From Streptomyces jumonjinensis (GTDB taxonomy: Bacteria > Actinomycetota > Actinomycetes > Streptomycetales > Streptomycetaceae), in assembly GCF_009600885.1 (NCBI RefSeq), contig NZ_VCLA01000170.1:955-64954 (forward strand): a stretch of 64,000 nt of DNA, written 5' to 3'. The notes under the pieces were generated by a model. It was given only the letters and a program-made list of their open reading frames with translations, had not been told where the DNA came from and did no database searches. The position numbers and the translations under genes were made by a program. This document shows positions 9,056-16,569 of the stretch, piece after piece; position 1 is the stretch's first letter, and the number at the start of each line of letters is the position of its first letter.

Positions 9056-9850
9056 ATGACTCATTACGGCCAAGTAGGCAGCGTGTCGGAAGCCCGGGTC
9101 CCGAACCCCGTCAGCGTGCTCCTCGTCGAGGACGACGCCGTCATCCGCCGCGCCGTCCAGCTGGCCCTGGAACGCTACGGCTACCAGGTCGCCGTGGCCG
9201 CCGACGGACTCAGCGGCCTGGAGGCGTTCCGCGCGGGCCGACACGGTGCGGGCGGACACGGTGCGGGCCGACACGATCTGCTGATCCTCGATGTGATGCT
9301 GCCCGAGCTCGACGGGATCGGCCTGTGCCACCGTATCCGCGAAGAGAGCCCGGTCCCGGTGCTGATGATGTCCGCGCGCGGCGACGCCCTCGACGTCGTC
9401 GCCGGGCTGGAGGCGGGCGCCGACGACTATGTGATCAAGCCGGTCGACACCGCCGTCTTGGTCGCCCGCATCCGCGCCCTGCTGCGCCGCGCCACCTTTC
9501 AGCCATCTCAGAGGCACCCGGCCACAGCGGCCCGGACCGCCGGCGGAGCCAATGCCGCCGAAGGGCTGCTCGTCTTCGGTGACCTGAGCGTGGACACCCT
9601 CGGCTTCGAGGTGCGCCGGGCCGGCCGGACCGTCCCGCTGACCCCCACCGAGCTGCGTCTGCTGCTGGAGTTCGCCGCCGCCCCCGGCGCGGTCCTCGAC
9701 CGCCTCCGGCTGCTGCGCGACGTCTGGGACTACGGCTGGGAGGGCGACACCCGCGTCGTGGATCTGTGCGTGCTCCGGCTGCGCAAGAAGATCGGCAGCA
9801 CCCGGATCGAGACCGTCCGGGGCTTCGGCTACAAACTCGTCCGCGACTGA
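9056..9850 (+). CDS. OmpR/PhoB-family response regulator
   Basis: A 264-residue regulator. The receiver domain has acidic pair VEDD (residues 24-27), phospho-acceptor Asp79 in LLILDVMLPELDG, and the Lys of VIKPVD. The C-terminal winged helix includes TPTELRLLLEF, VWDYGWEGDTRVVDLCVLRLRKKI and RGFGYKL. Just before Asp79 is an unusual insertion built from RHGAG/GGHGAG repeats (about residues 62-73), encoded by a short DNA duplication. Similar to CseB-type regulators, but no sigE or cseA is linked. ATG 9056 lacks a good ribosome binding site; GTG 9083 is a reasonable alternative. It pairs with the kinase 61 bases downstream. Confidence 0.9.
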   Translation: MTHYGQVGSVSEARVPNPVSVLLVEDDAVIRRAVQLALERYGYQVAVAADGLSGLEAFRAGRHGAGGHGAGRHDLLILDVMLPELDGIGLCHRIREESPVPVLMMSARGDALDVVAGLEAGADDYVIKPVDTAVLVARIRALLRRATFQPSQRHPATAARTAGGANAAEGLLVFGDLSVDTLGFEVRRAGRTVPLTPTELRLLLEFAAAPGAVLDRLRLLRDVWDYGWEGDTRVVDLCVLRLRKKIGSTRIETVRGFGYKLVRD

Positions 9851-9911
9851 CGGCACTGACGGCACCGACGGCACTGACGGGCACTGACGGGAACTGGCGG
9901 GCACTGACGGC
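9851..9911. repeat. Short tandem repeats between response regulator and kinase genes
   Basis: The whole 61-bp gap is made of six imperfect copies of GGCACTGACG / GGGCACTGACG. The last copy supplies the sequence just upstream of the kinase start, so copy number could affect translation of the kinase. Confidence 0.75.
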
Positions 9912-11162
9912 ATGGACCTCCTCAACCCCCGCGCCCTGCGCTGGAAGATCGCCGGGCTGGCCGCCGCCGCCTGCTGCGCGGTCGCGGCCGTGATCGGCTT
10001 CCTGGTCCATGACGCGACCCGCGACCGCGGGCTGAGAGTGGGGCAGGACCGGGTCCTCACCCATCTGGCCACGGTGGAGAAGGAGTACGCCCGTACGGGG
10101 AAGCGGCCGACCGACGCCGACCTCAGGACACCGGACCAGCTGCCCGAGCCGCTGGCGCGCGACCTGGCCGAAGAGACGAGCCGGGGCGGAAGGTACGGCG
10201 TCTGGTACGACGTCAAGAGCCCGAACCACCACTGGATGTGGGGGGCGGCGGCCGTCGGCGACCAGGTGCTGGTCGTACGGAACGACATGATGATCGAGGA
10301 GCGCGGTCTCCAGCTCCTGGACCGCTCCATCATCACCTCCGTACTCGCCGCCCTCGCCGTCGTCGTTCCGCTCGCAGCCCTCGCGACCGAGCCCATCAAC
10401 CGGCGGCTGCGCCACGGCGCGCGCACCGCCCGCGCGATCGCCGACGGCGATCTCGACGCCCGCATCGGCCGCACCGGACGGGCCCGTGACGAGATCACCG
10501 AGATGTCGGCGGCCGTCGACGAGATGGCCGGGGCCCTCCAGCGCGAGCTGGAGAACGAGCGGCGTTTCACCGCCGATGTCGCGCATGAGCTGCGTACCCC
10601 GCTGATGGGCCTGGTCACCGCCGCCGGACTGCTCCCGGAGGGCGACGAGGCGACCGAGCTGGTACGGGACCGGGTGCGGGCGCTGAACGCGCTGATCGAG
10701 GACCTGCTGGAGATCTCCCGGCTCGACGCGGGCGCCGAGCGGGCCCGCGTCGACGCGGTGCCGCTGGGCGAGCTGGTCGCCGACGTGGTGCGGCGGACGG
10801 GGACGGACACCCGGGTCGCCGCCGGGGCCGCCCGGACGGTGGAGACCGACCCGCGCCGGGTGGAGCGGATCGTGGTCAACCTGGTCGCCAACGCCCATCG
10901 GCACGGCGCCGCTCCGGTCGAGGTCACCGTCACGGGCGCGCGGATCGTCGTACGCGACCACGGGCCGGGCTTCCCCGCCGTGCTGCTCGACGAGGGCCCC
11001 CGGCGCTTCCGTACCGGCGCGAGCGAGCGCGGGCGCGGGCACGGCCTCGGGCTGACCGTCGCGCAGGGGCAGGCGGCGGTCCTCGGGGCGCGGCTGACCT
11101 TCGCGAACGACCCGGCTCAGGGCGCGGTCGCCACCCTCGAACTGGCCCCGGGCACGGTCTGA
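9912..11162 (+). CDS. Sensor histidine kinase
   Basis: A 416-residue membrane kinase. Transmembrane segment 1 is about residues 13-33, an extracellular sensor loop follows (34-138), and segment 2 is about 142-162. A HAMP linker (162-215) leads to the HisKA domain with His225 in VAHELRTPL. The ATPase domain shows NLVANAHRHG (N box), DHGPGF (G1) and GRGHGLGLT (G2). The small sensor loop is typical of envelope-stress kinases. It is downstream of and co-oriented with the response regulator and is followed by a D,D-carboxypeptidase gene, so cell-envelope sensing is plausible (inference). Confidence 0.92.
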   Translation: MDLLNPRALRWKIAGLAAAACCAVAAVIGFLVHDATRDRGLRVGQDRVLTHLATVEKEYARTGKRPTDADLRTPDQLPEPLARDLAEETSRGGRYGVWYDVKSPNHHWMWGAAAVGDQVLVVRNDMMIEERGLQLLDRSIITSVLAALAVVVPLAALATEPINRRLRHGARTARAIADGDLDARIGRTGRARDEITEMSAAVDEMAGALQRELENERRFTADVAHELRTPLMGLVTAAGLLPEGDEATELVRDRVRALNALIEDLLEISRLDAGAERARVDAVPLGELVADVVRRTGTDTRVAAGAARTVETDPRRVERIVVNLVANAHRHGAAPVEVTVTGARIVVRDHGPGFPAVLLDEGPRRFRTGASERGRGHGLGLTVAQGQAAVLGARLTFANDPAQGAVATLELAPGTV

Positions 11163-11279
11163 AACGGAACCGAAACGGGGTCTCGCGGCGGTGGAAACGG
11201 CGTCGCGCGGGTCCGGAAGAACGACTCACCGAAGGTGATTCAGGTGCGGGAACCGCACATGTCTCCCTGGAGGTGCCTC

Positions 11280-12431
11280 ATGTCCGTCGACCACAGCAAC
11301 CGCTCCGGAGCGGGAGCCGGAGCGGGAGCCGGAGCCGACACCGGAACCGACATCGACTCCGGAACCGGCTCCCGCTCCGATTCCGGAGCCGGTGTCCGCC
11401 CCGTGGTGGCCCGCTTCGGCCTCCGCTTCCGCTTCCGCCGCTCCGTTCTCGTACCGCTGTCCGCCGCCGCCGTCGTGCTCGTGACCGGCACTGGCGGCTG
11501 GTACGCCGCCGGCGGCGGCGGACAGCCCGGCCCGGGCGGCACCCCCCTGGCCCCCGCGGACCCCACGACCCCCCTGGCTCCTCTGACCCCCCTGGCTCCC
11601 GTGGCGAAGGAGATGGACCTGCCCTGGCCCGCCGAGGGCCAGTCGAGCGTGGAGGTCGAGGGGATCGGCAGTCTCGGCGCCGTGGGCGAGCAGACCCCCG
11701 TACCGATCGCCAGCGTCACCAAGGTCATGACCGCCTATGTGATCCTCAAGAACCATCCGCTGCGCCCCGGCGCCGCCGGGGCGAAGATCGTCGCCGACCA
11801 GCGGGCCGCCGACGAGTCGTTCTCGACCGTCGAGACGACGGCCCCCGTGCTGGCCGGGCGCGAGTACACCCAGCGCCGGCTGCTGGAGCTCATGATGCTG
11901 CCGTCCGGCAACAATGTGGCGCGTCTGCTGGCCCGCTGGGACGCGGGCGGTCAGAAGAAGTTCGTCGGGAAGATGAACGAGGCCGCCGCCGCACTCGGTA
12001 TGAACCGCACGGTCTACACCGGGGTGAGCGGCATGGAGGCCAGTACGAAGAGCACCGCGGTGGACCAGCTGAAGCTGGCCCGCGCCGTCATGAAGGACCC
12101 CGCCTTCCGCCAGGTCGTGGCCACCCGCGCCGTCACGGCCCCCGGCGCGGGCACGGAGATCCGCAACACCAACAGGCTGCTCGGCCGGGACGGTGTGATC
12201 GGTCTGAAGACCGGCACCACCACCCCGGCGGGCGGAAATTTCATGTGGGCCGCCACCCAGAAGATCGCGGGGACCTCCCGTCTGATCCTCGGCGTCGTCC
12301 TGCGCCAGCGCGCCGGCACCAGCCCCGTCGAGGGCAGCACCGCCGTCCGCGAGGCCAGCCACGCGCTGATCACCGCGATCCGCGCCGACCTCCCGGACGC
12401 CGTCGCCCGGCACGCCGCCCGCGAGAAGTGA
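11280..12431 (+). CDS. Membrane-anchored D-alanyl-D-alanine carboxypeptidase (low-molecular-weight PBP)
   Basis: A 383-residue serine peptidase that would trim peptidoglycan stem peptides. All three penicillin-binding motifs are present: S145-V-T-K148 (ASVTK), S209-G-N211 (PSGN) and K310-T-G (GLKTGT). A cytoplasmic tail of about 50 residues (AGAGAGAGADTGT low complexity, then Arg-rich) precedes one transmembrane helix (about 55-72), then a Pro-rich stalk with repeated PLAP. ATG 11280 is chosen because GGAGG lies six bases upstream; ATGs at 11235 and 11259 lack one. The position after the two-component system suggests, but does not prove, that it is a target. Confidence 0.88.
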   Translation: MSVDHSNRSGAGAGAGAGADTGTDIDSGTGSRSDSGAGVRPVVARFGLRFRFRRSVLVPLSAAAVVLVTGTGGWYAAGGGGQPGPGGTPLAPADPTTPLAPLTPLAPVAKEMDLPWPAEGQSSVEVEGIGSLGAVGEQTPVPIASVTKVMTAYVILKNHPLRPGAAGAKIVADQRAADESFSTVETTAPVLAGREYTQRRLLELMMLPSGNNVARLLARWDAGGQKKFVGKMNEAAAALGMNRTVYTGVSGMEASTKSTAVDQLKLARAVMKDPAFRQVVATRAVTAPGAGTEIRNTNRLLGRDGVIGLKTGTTTPAGGNFMWAATQKIAGTSRLILGVVLRQRAGTSPVEGSTAVREASHALITAIRADLPDAVARHAAREK

Positions 12432-12461
12432 TCCCGGACGCCCACCAATGGGCCGGCGCCG

Positions 12462-12902
12462 TCAGTCGTGGGTCGCGGAGTGCCAGACCGGGTTTCCGTA
12501 GAAGCCGTGGACGACCACGTTGCCGTCGTTCTGGACCTGTATCCAGCCGTACGTATGCGCGGTGCCTGCGGACCAGACCGCGGAGTTCGCCGCGTTGGTG
12601 ACGACGAGATCGCCGGTCTCGGTGTAGACCGCGCATTGGCCCTTGCCGGCGGTGCCGGGGGCGGTCCAGGCGGTCCTGCCGTCCTTGACGACGGTCAGGG
12701 AGCCGGTGCTCGTCACCTTGAGGCTGGTGCGGCCGTTCCAGGAGGTCCAGGACTGGTTCTTGCAGATCTTGTTGCCGGGTGCGATCTCGAACTCGCCGGA
12801 GGGCGTGGCCGCTTGGGCGGCGCCACCGCCGAGGACGAGCACGGTCGAGGCGGCGACCGCCGCGCCGAGGGCACGGGAGAGCGGGTGGGTGAACGGGCGC
12901 AT
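12462..12902 (-). CDS. Secreted bulb-type (B-) lectin-like protein
   Basis: A 146-residue exported protein. A signal peptide covers residues 1-31 (MRPFTHPLSRALGAAVAAST, ending GGGAAQAA). The rest is three similar beta segments with the B-lectin pattern: SLTVVKDGRTAW, DLVVTNAANSAVW and WIQVQNDGNVVVHG, the last keeping the QxDGNxxV mannose-site signature as Q-N-D-G-N-V-V-V. Two Cys (NKICKNQ, KGQCAVY) could form a disulfide. Carbohydrate binding outside the cell is likely; the ligand is unknown. ATG 12902 is chosen because the signal peptide begins there. Convergent with the carboxypeptidase gene. Confidence 0.75.
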   Translation of the reverse strand: MRPFTHPLSRALGAAVAASTVLVLGGGAAQAATPSGEFEIAPGNKICKNQSWTSWNGRTSLKVTSTGSLTVVKDGRTAWTAPGTAGKGQCAVYTETGDLVVTNAANSAVWSAGTAHTYGWIQVQNDGNVVVHGFYGNPVWHSATHD

Positions 12903-13115
12903 GGGGGACTCTTTTCGGCAGGGGGAATCCCGCTGTCGGCGGCTCATGTCCGGTCCACAGGGCGTCAGGGCCTCTTCGCCGGACGGGCACCGAGCGAGAA
13001 CCTCAGCATCGCGTCCCCGGCCGCTCCGGGGATCGGGCGAACGACGGACATGTGCGTGACGTTACGAAACGTCCGCGCCGCACCGAGTGCGCAGCTCTCA
13101 AGCCTCCTCCGTCCG

Positions 13116-13406
13116 TCAAGCCTCTTCCGCGTGGGCGCCGACGCCGGTGGGAGGCCGACTGGTGGCCAGCCAGGTGCGGGCGGGTCCGGCCGCGGTCCCG
13201 GTCCCGGTCCCGGTGTCGACGGTGAGGTGGAGCCGGGTGCCGCCGCCGGGGGCGGGGTAGCTGCGCTGTTCGGTCCCGGCGAAGCAGTGGCGCAGGACTT
13301 CGGCGACCGCGCGGGCGGTCTCGGGCGAGGCGGCGACGATACGGACTTCGGCGTGTCCGGCTGTCGGCAGCGTCTCCGTGCCATGGGTTTCCAAGGTGGC
13401 TTTCAA
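13116..13406 (-). CDS. Small conserved hypothetical protein (about 96 residues)
   Basis: The product begins (TTG start) LKATLETHGTETLPTAGHAE and contains VRIVAASPETARAVAEVLRHCF and LHLTVDTGTG, a pattern of alternating strands and one helix. I recognise no domain. The TTG at 13406 is preferred because GAAAGGA lies upstream and codon bias begins there. It follows the DUF5994 gene on the same strand, separated by a terminator-like hairpin. A TG-rich run (VDTGTGTGTAAG) comes from a CCGGTC repeat in the DNA. Confidence 0.55.
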   Translation of the reverse strand: MKATLETHGTETLPTAGHAEVRIVAASPETARAVAEVLRHCFAGTEQRSYPAPGGGTRLHLTVDTGTGTGTAAGPARTWLATSRPPTGVGAHAEEA

Positions 13407-13420
13407 GGGGGCGTCCTTTC

Positions 13421-13464
13421 TTCGGCGGGTCTTGGGCGGGTCTTGGGCGGGTCTTCGGCGGGCG
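13421..13464. repeat. Four tandem copies of an 11-bp unit
   Basis: TTCGGCGGGTC, TTGGGCGGGTC (twice) and TTCGGCGGGCG lie head to tail immediately upstream of the TTG start at 13406, between that gene and the hairpin at 13471-13505. Confidence 0.7.
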
Positions 13465-13470
13465 ACACAT

Positions 13471-13505
13471 CGATGGGCCGGACGCCTGCGGCGTCCCGCC
13501 CATCG
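13471..13505 (-). terminator. Hairpin terminator behind the minus-strand DUF5994 gene
   Basis: Arms CGATGGGC-C-GGACGCC and GGCGTCC-C-GCCCATCG pair around a 3-base loop with a single internal mismatch. It begins just after the stop of the DUF5994 gene at 13511. There is no strong T tract, as is common in Streptomyces. Confidence 0.6.
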
Positions 13506-13510
13506 CGTGC

Positions 13511-14086
13511 TCATCGCCGGGTGTTTCCGGGTACGGGGGGAGCCTGCCGCCCGGTGAGGGGCCCGGAGGGCGACCCGCAGGCGCCGCCTTCGGTCTCCCA
13601 GGCGTCCTCGCGGCTTCGGGCGTCCCCTATGCCGCGGCTGACGGCGGCTTCGTCGGCCATCAGGGTTCCGGCGGTGAGGACGCTTCCGGGGATCGCTGCG
13701 GCGGTCATGAGACGGGCCGCGGCGGCCGGCTCGGTCTCGGGCGGGATCACCAGCAGATCCCAGCGGCCGGCGTGGAACGACAGCAGGATCAGCTTGTCGG
13801 GGTGCTGTTCGGTGAACCAGCCCACGCGTACGGTGCGTCCGGCGACGGGAACCTTGTGCGGGATGACGGGCCAGCGGGCGGGGTTCACGGTGACGCGCGT
13901 GATCCGCCCCCAGGCTCCGTCGAGTGCGGCGGCCAGCGGCGGGAGCTCGGCTTCGAGATCGCGGGAGCGGGGCCACCAGGCCCCGTCCAGCTGGCCGGCG
14001 AGGGTGGTCTTCGGCGTGAGGGACAGGCGTGCCGGGAGCTCTGGGGCGAGGTCGCGAGGCGCGGTCCGGCCGAGGGTCATGGTCAT
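13511..14086 (-). CDS. DUF5994 family protein (copy 1)
   Basis: A 191-residue protein of unknown function. Its hallmark is LDGAWWPRSRDLEAELPPL at about residues 34-52, shared almost exactly with the divergent gene at 14389. Other shared blocks are the ITRV strand, a GRTVRVGWF segment and LLVIPPETEP before an alpha-helical region. No transmembrane segments or known catalytic motifs are visible. The ATG at 14086 is followed two codons later by another ATG; both follow GGGGGCAGG. The last 40 residues are Pro/Arg-rich and diverge from copy 2. Confidence 0.75.
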   Translation of the reverse strand: MTMTLGRTAPRDLAPELPARLSLTPKTTLAGQLDGAWWPRSRDLEAELPPLAAALDGAWGRITRVTVNPARWPVIPHKVPVAGRTVRVGWFTEQHPDKLILLSFHAGRWDLLVIPPETEPAAAARLMTAAAIPGSVLTAGTLMADEAAVSRGIGDARSREDAWETEGGACGSPSGPLTGRQAPPVPGNTRR

Positions 14087-14388
14087 GGTGCGGACCTGCC
14101 CCCGGGCTGCTCGTCGGCAGCCCGGTTCTCCGTGATCGCCAGGAATGACACCCGCATGGAAGCCGGTGTGCGAAGTACTCCCGGTACCTGTGACTGTACG
14201 CCTGTTCGGCGGGCCCTGACCCGGCTGCGACCAGGTATTTTCCCGTGCCTGGCAGGGGCGGGACCGCTGTGGCGAGCGGTGGCGCGGGCACGGGGAGTAC
14301 CGTGAGATCACGGCAGCACAGCGCCCATCGAGGCTGAGCGTCGGCCTTTGACGGGGTGCGGCCGGACCTCGTGGACGGGCGGATCGAC
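14087..14388. other. Divergent intergenic region between two DUF5994 genes
   Basis: 302 bases with no supported gene; it must carry promoters for both flanking genes. Inverted or repeated pieces such as GGAGTAC/GTACTCC are seen near 14198 and 14295, but no confident operator. Confidence 0.5.
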
Positions 14389-14907
14389 ATGGCTGACTCC
14401 GACACACCGCACACACCCCCGCTGTCCCTGCCGGATGCGATCCACGAGGCGGTCGAGCCCGGTACGGCGTTGCTGCGGCTGGAGACCACTCACTCCCGTG
14501 AAGGAGTCCTCGACGGCGCGTGGTGGCCCCGTACCCGTGACATCGAGACCGAGCTTCCGCCCCTGATCAGCGCGCTGGCCGAGCACCTCGGGCCCATCAC
14601 CCGCGTCGGCGTGGACGCCTCCGCCTGGAACGGCCTCCCGACCCGTCTGATCATCGACGGCCGGGTCGTCCACCTCGACTCCGACCCCGTCGGCGACGAC
14701 ACCGTCCTGATCACCCGCGGCGATCAGGACCACTTCGCACTGCTGGTGGTGCCCCCGGACACGACGCCCGAGGCCGCACGCGTCGCGATGGCCCGCGCGG
14801 TCAACGTCGGGAACATCACCCAGGCCGCCGAGATCCTCATCGCCACCATCCCCGAACCCCGGCCCCAGCGCGGTAGCCGCGGTGATCCAGCCGGCGGACA
14901 TCCCTAG
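14389..14907 (+). CDS. DUF5994 family protein (copy 2)
   Basis: A 172-residue paralogue of the minus-strand gene at 13511-14086. It has GVLDGAWWPRTRDIETELPP at about residues 39-58, GPITRVGVDASAWN, GRVVHLDSD and LLVVPPDTTPEAARVAM. The DGAWWPR.RD..-ELPPL block is diagnostic. Function is unknown; such proteins may be small stress- or development-linked proteins, but nothing here proves it. ATG 14389 is used; GTG 14371 and GTG 14356 are possible earlier starts. The next gene is convergent. Confidence 0.75.
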   Translation: MADSDTPHTPPLSLPDAIHEAVEPGTALLRLETTHSREGVLDGAWWPRTRDIETELPPLISALAEHLGPITRVGVDASAWNGLPTRLIIDGRVVHLDSDPVGDDTVLITRGDQDHFALLVVPPDTTPEAARVAMARAVNVGNITQAAEILIATIPEPRPQRGSRGDPAGGHP

Positions 14908-15001
14908 CCGTATTGCCCTGCGGGCCTGGGACGCGGCGGACGCGAGGGACGCGAGGGGCCACCGGATGGGCGAGCCGCCCGGCACGGCACGGTCGACGCG
15001 G

Positions 15002-16297
15002 CTACGGCACAGGCCCCTTCTCCCGCAGCTCCGGGGTGTGGCGCAGGGTGTCGGCGTACCAGGAGCCGTAGCGGGATCCCAGGAACGCGGCCGACGCCCC
15101 ATGCGCGTAGACACTGAGCGCAACGGTCACCGCGACGACACCGCTGAGCAGCTCCGGACCGGGGAGCTGTTCCTCGAAGGCGATCAGCCCGAACACCACG
15201 GACGCGAGCCCGCGCGGGCCGAACCAGCCGATATAGGACACGGTGGGCGTACGCAGCCCGGAGCCGATGAGGGAGACGGCGACGGGAAGCATCCGGATGA
15301 CGGTGAGGCTGAGCACGGCGTACAGCGGCATCCGCCAGTCGGCGTGCTCCAGTACGGGCCCCAGGATCACGGCGCCGAAGAACAGAAAACTCAGCGCGGC
15401 CAGCAGTTCGCCGAGCCGGTCGCTGAACGCGATGTTGCGGCGGAGGTCGTCATCGGCGGCGGTGGCGGTGGTTGCCTCATCGGCGGGCGGTCGCCCGTCC
15501 GGCGTGCTGGCGCGCACGACGGCGCCGAAGGCGAGGCCCGCGGTCCAGGCCCCGATGAATCCGCTGCCGTCGATCACGACGCAGAGCGCGTAGGCCGTGA
15601 TGGGCACGGTCAGGACCAGGATCTGCCGCCAGCCCGTGGCGCTCCAGCCCCGGACCGCCGACCAGCGCAGCACCCGCGCGCCCAGCCAGCCGGCCGCCAG
15701 CCCGATGGCGCTGCTGGCCACGAGGGCGAGCAGGAACGCCGCGAGCGGGCCCTGACGGCCGCCGTGTCCGCCGCCTGCCGCCGCGAGGGCCAGCACGAAG
15801 AACGGCAGCACGATGCCGTCGTTGAGCCCGGATTCGACATTGAGTCCGTGCCGTACGAGAGCGGGGACCCGTCTGTCCGCCACGGCCTGCTGGCCGAGTG
15901 CCGCGTCGGTGGGGGCGAGGACGATGCCGACCACCGCGAGCTCCCAGACGCTCAGCCCGGGCAGTACGGCCCATGCCACGAGCCACCCCAGCAGCATGGT
16001 CAGCGGCAGTCCGACCGCCAGCAGCCGCACCGGCAGCGGGCTCTCCCTGCGGAGCTCCGGCAGCCGGACCGACGCGGCTCCGGTGAACAGCACCAGGGTC
16101 AGAGCGCTCTCCAGCAGCGTCCGGGTGACCTCGGCGTCATGGGCGCGATCGACGAGATCGAGCCCCAGCGGCCCGATCGCCAGGCCGCAGGTGACGAGCA
16201 CCATCGGACCGGAGACCGCCGTCGCGGCCAGGCGGCGCGAGACCGCCGCGTAGCCGGCGACCACCGCGCCCGCCGCGATGACAGCCCATGGATTCAC
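15002..16297 (-). CDS. CPA1-type Na+(K+)/H+ antiporter
   Basis: A 431-residue integral membrane protein with about 12 hydrophobic segments from VIAAGAVVAGYAAV at the N-terminus to VVAVTVALSVYAHG near the end. Family landmarks are VLAPTDAALG (the Thr-Asp of the ion site), GLNVESGLNDGIVLP (the ExxxND-type motif of NhaP proteins) and WFGPRGLASVVFGL. It should exchange monovalent cations for protons. A hydrophilic loop (STPDGRPPADEATTATAADD) sits in the middle. GTG 16297 is chosen because GGAGGAGG lies just upstream. It is divergent from the peptidase at 16570. Confidence 0.88.
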   Translation of the reverse strand: MNPWAVIAAGAVVAGYAAVSRRLAATAVSGPMVLVTCGLAIGPLGLDLVDRAHDAEVTRTLLESALTLVLFTGAASVRLPELRRESPLPVRLLAVGLPLTMLLGWLVAWAVLPGLSVWELAVVGIVLAPTDAALGQQAVADRRVPALVRHGLNVESGLNDGIVLPFFVLALAAAGGGHGGRQGPLAAFLLALVASSAIGLAAGWLGARVLRWSAVRGWSATGWRQILVLTVPITAYALCVVIDGSGFIGAWTAGLAFGAVVRASTPDGRPPADEATTATAADDDLRRNIAFSDRLGELLAALSFLFFGAVILGPVLEHADWRMPLYAVLSLTVIRMLPVAVSLIGSGLRTPTVSYIGWFGPRGLASVVFGLIAFEEQLPGPELLSGVVAVTVALSVYAHGASAAFLGSRYGSWYADTLRHTPELREKGPVP

Positions 16298-16569
16298 CGG
16301 TCCTCCTCCGTGGGCCGACCGTGTCCGCCCTCCCTGGAAACCCACCGCCCCCGATACCCCGCCAGCTTGGGCCAGCCGCACGGGCCGGGCCGGGGCGGCG
16401 CTCCGGCGAGGGGCCCGGGTGCCCCGGATGGGCCTGTGGACCGGACCGGACCGGACCGGACCGGCGCACGGCCCGCGACCGCGCATCGCCGGGCCGCGTT
16501 CGGCCGCGGCCGGATTGCGCGCCTCGCCGGGCCGGGGTGCTGTTGAGGGGTGGAAGAGGAGGGTGGAGC

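Noticed and set aside
9056..11162. Possible CseB/CseC envelope-stress system
   Set aside because: No sigE or cseA is linked and sequence similarity cannot be scored by eye, so no gene symbols were given.
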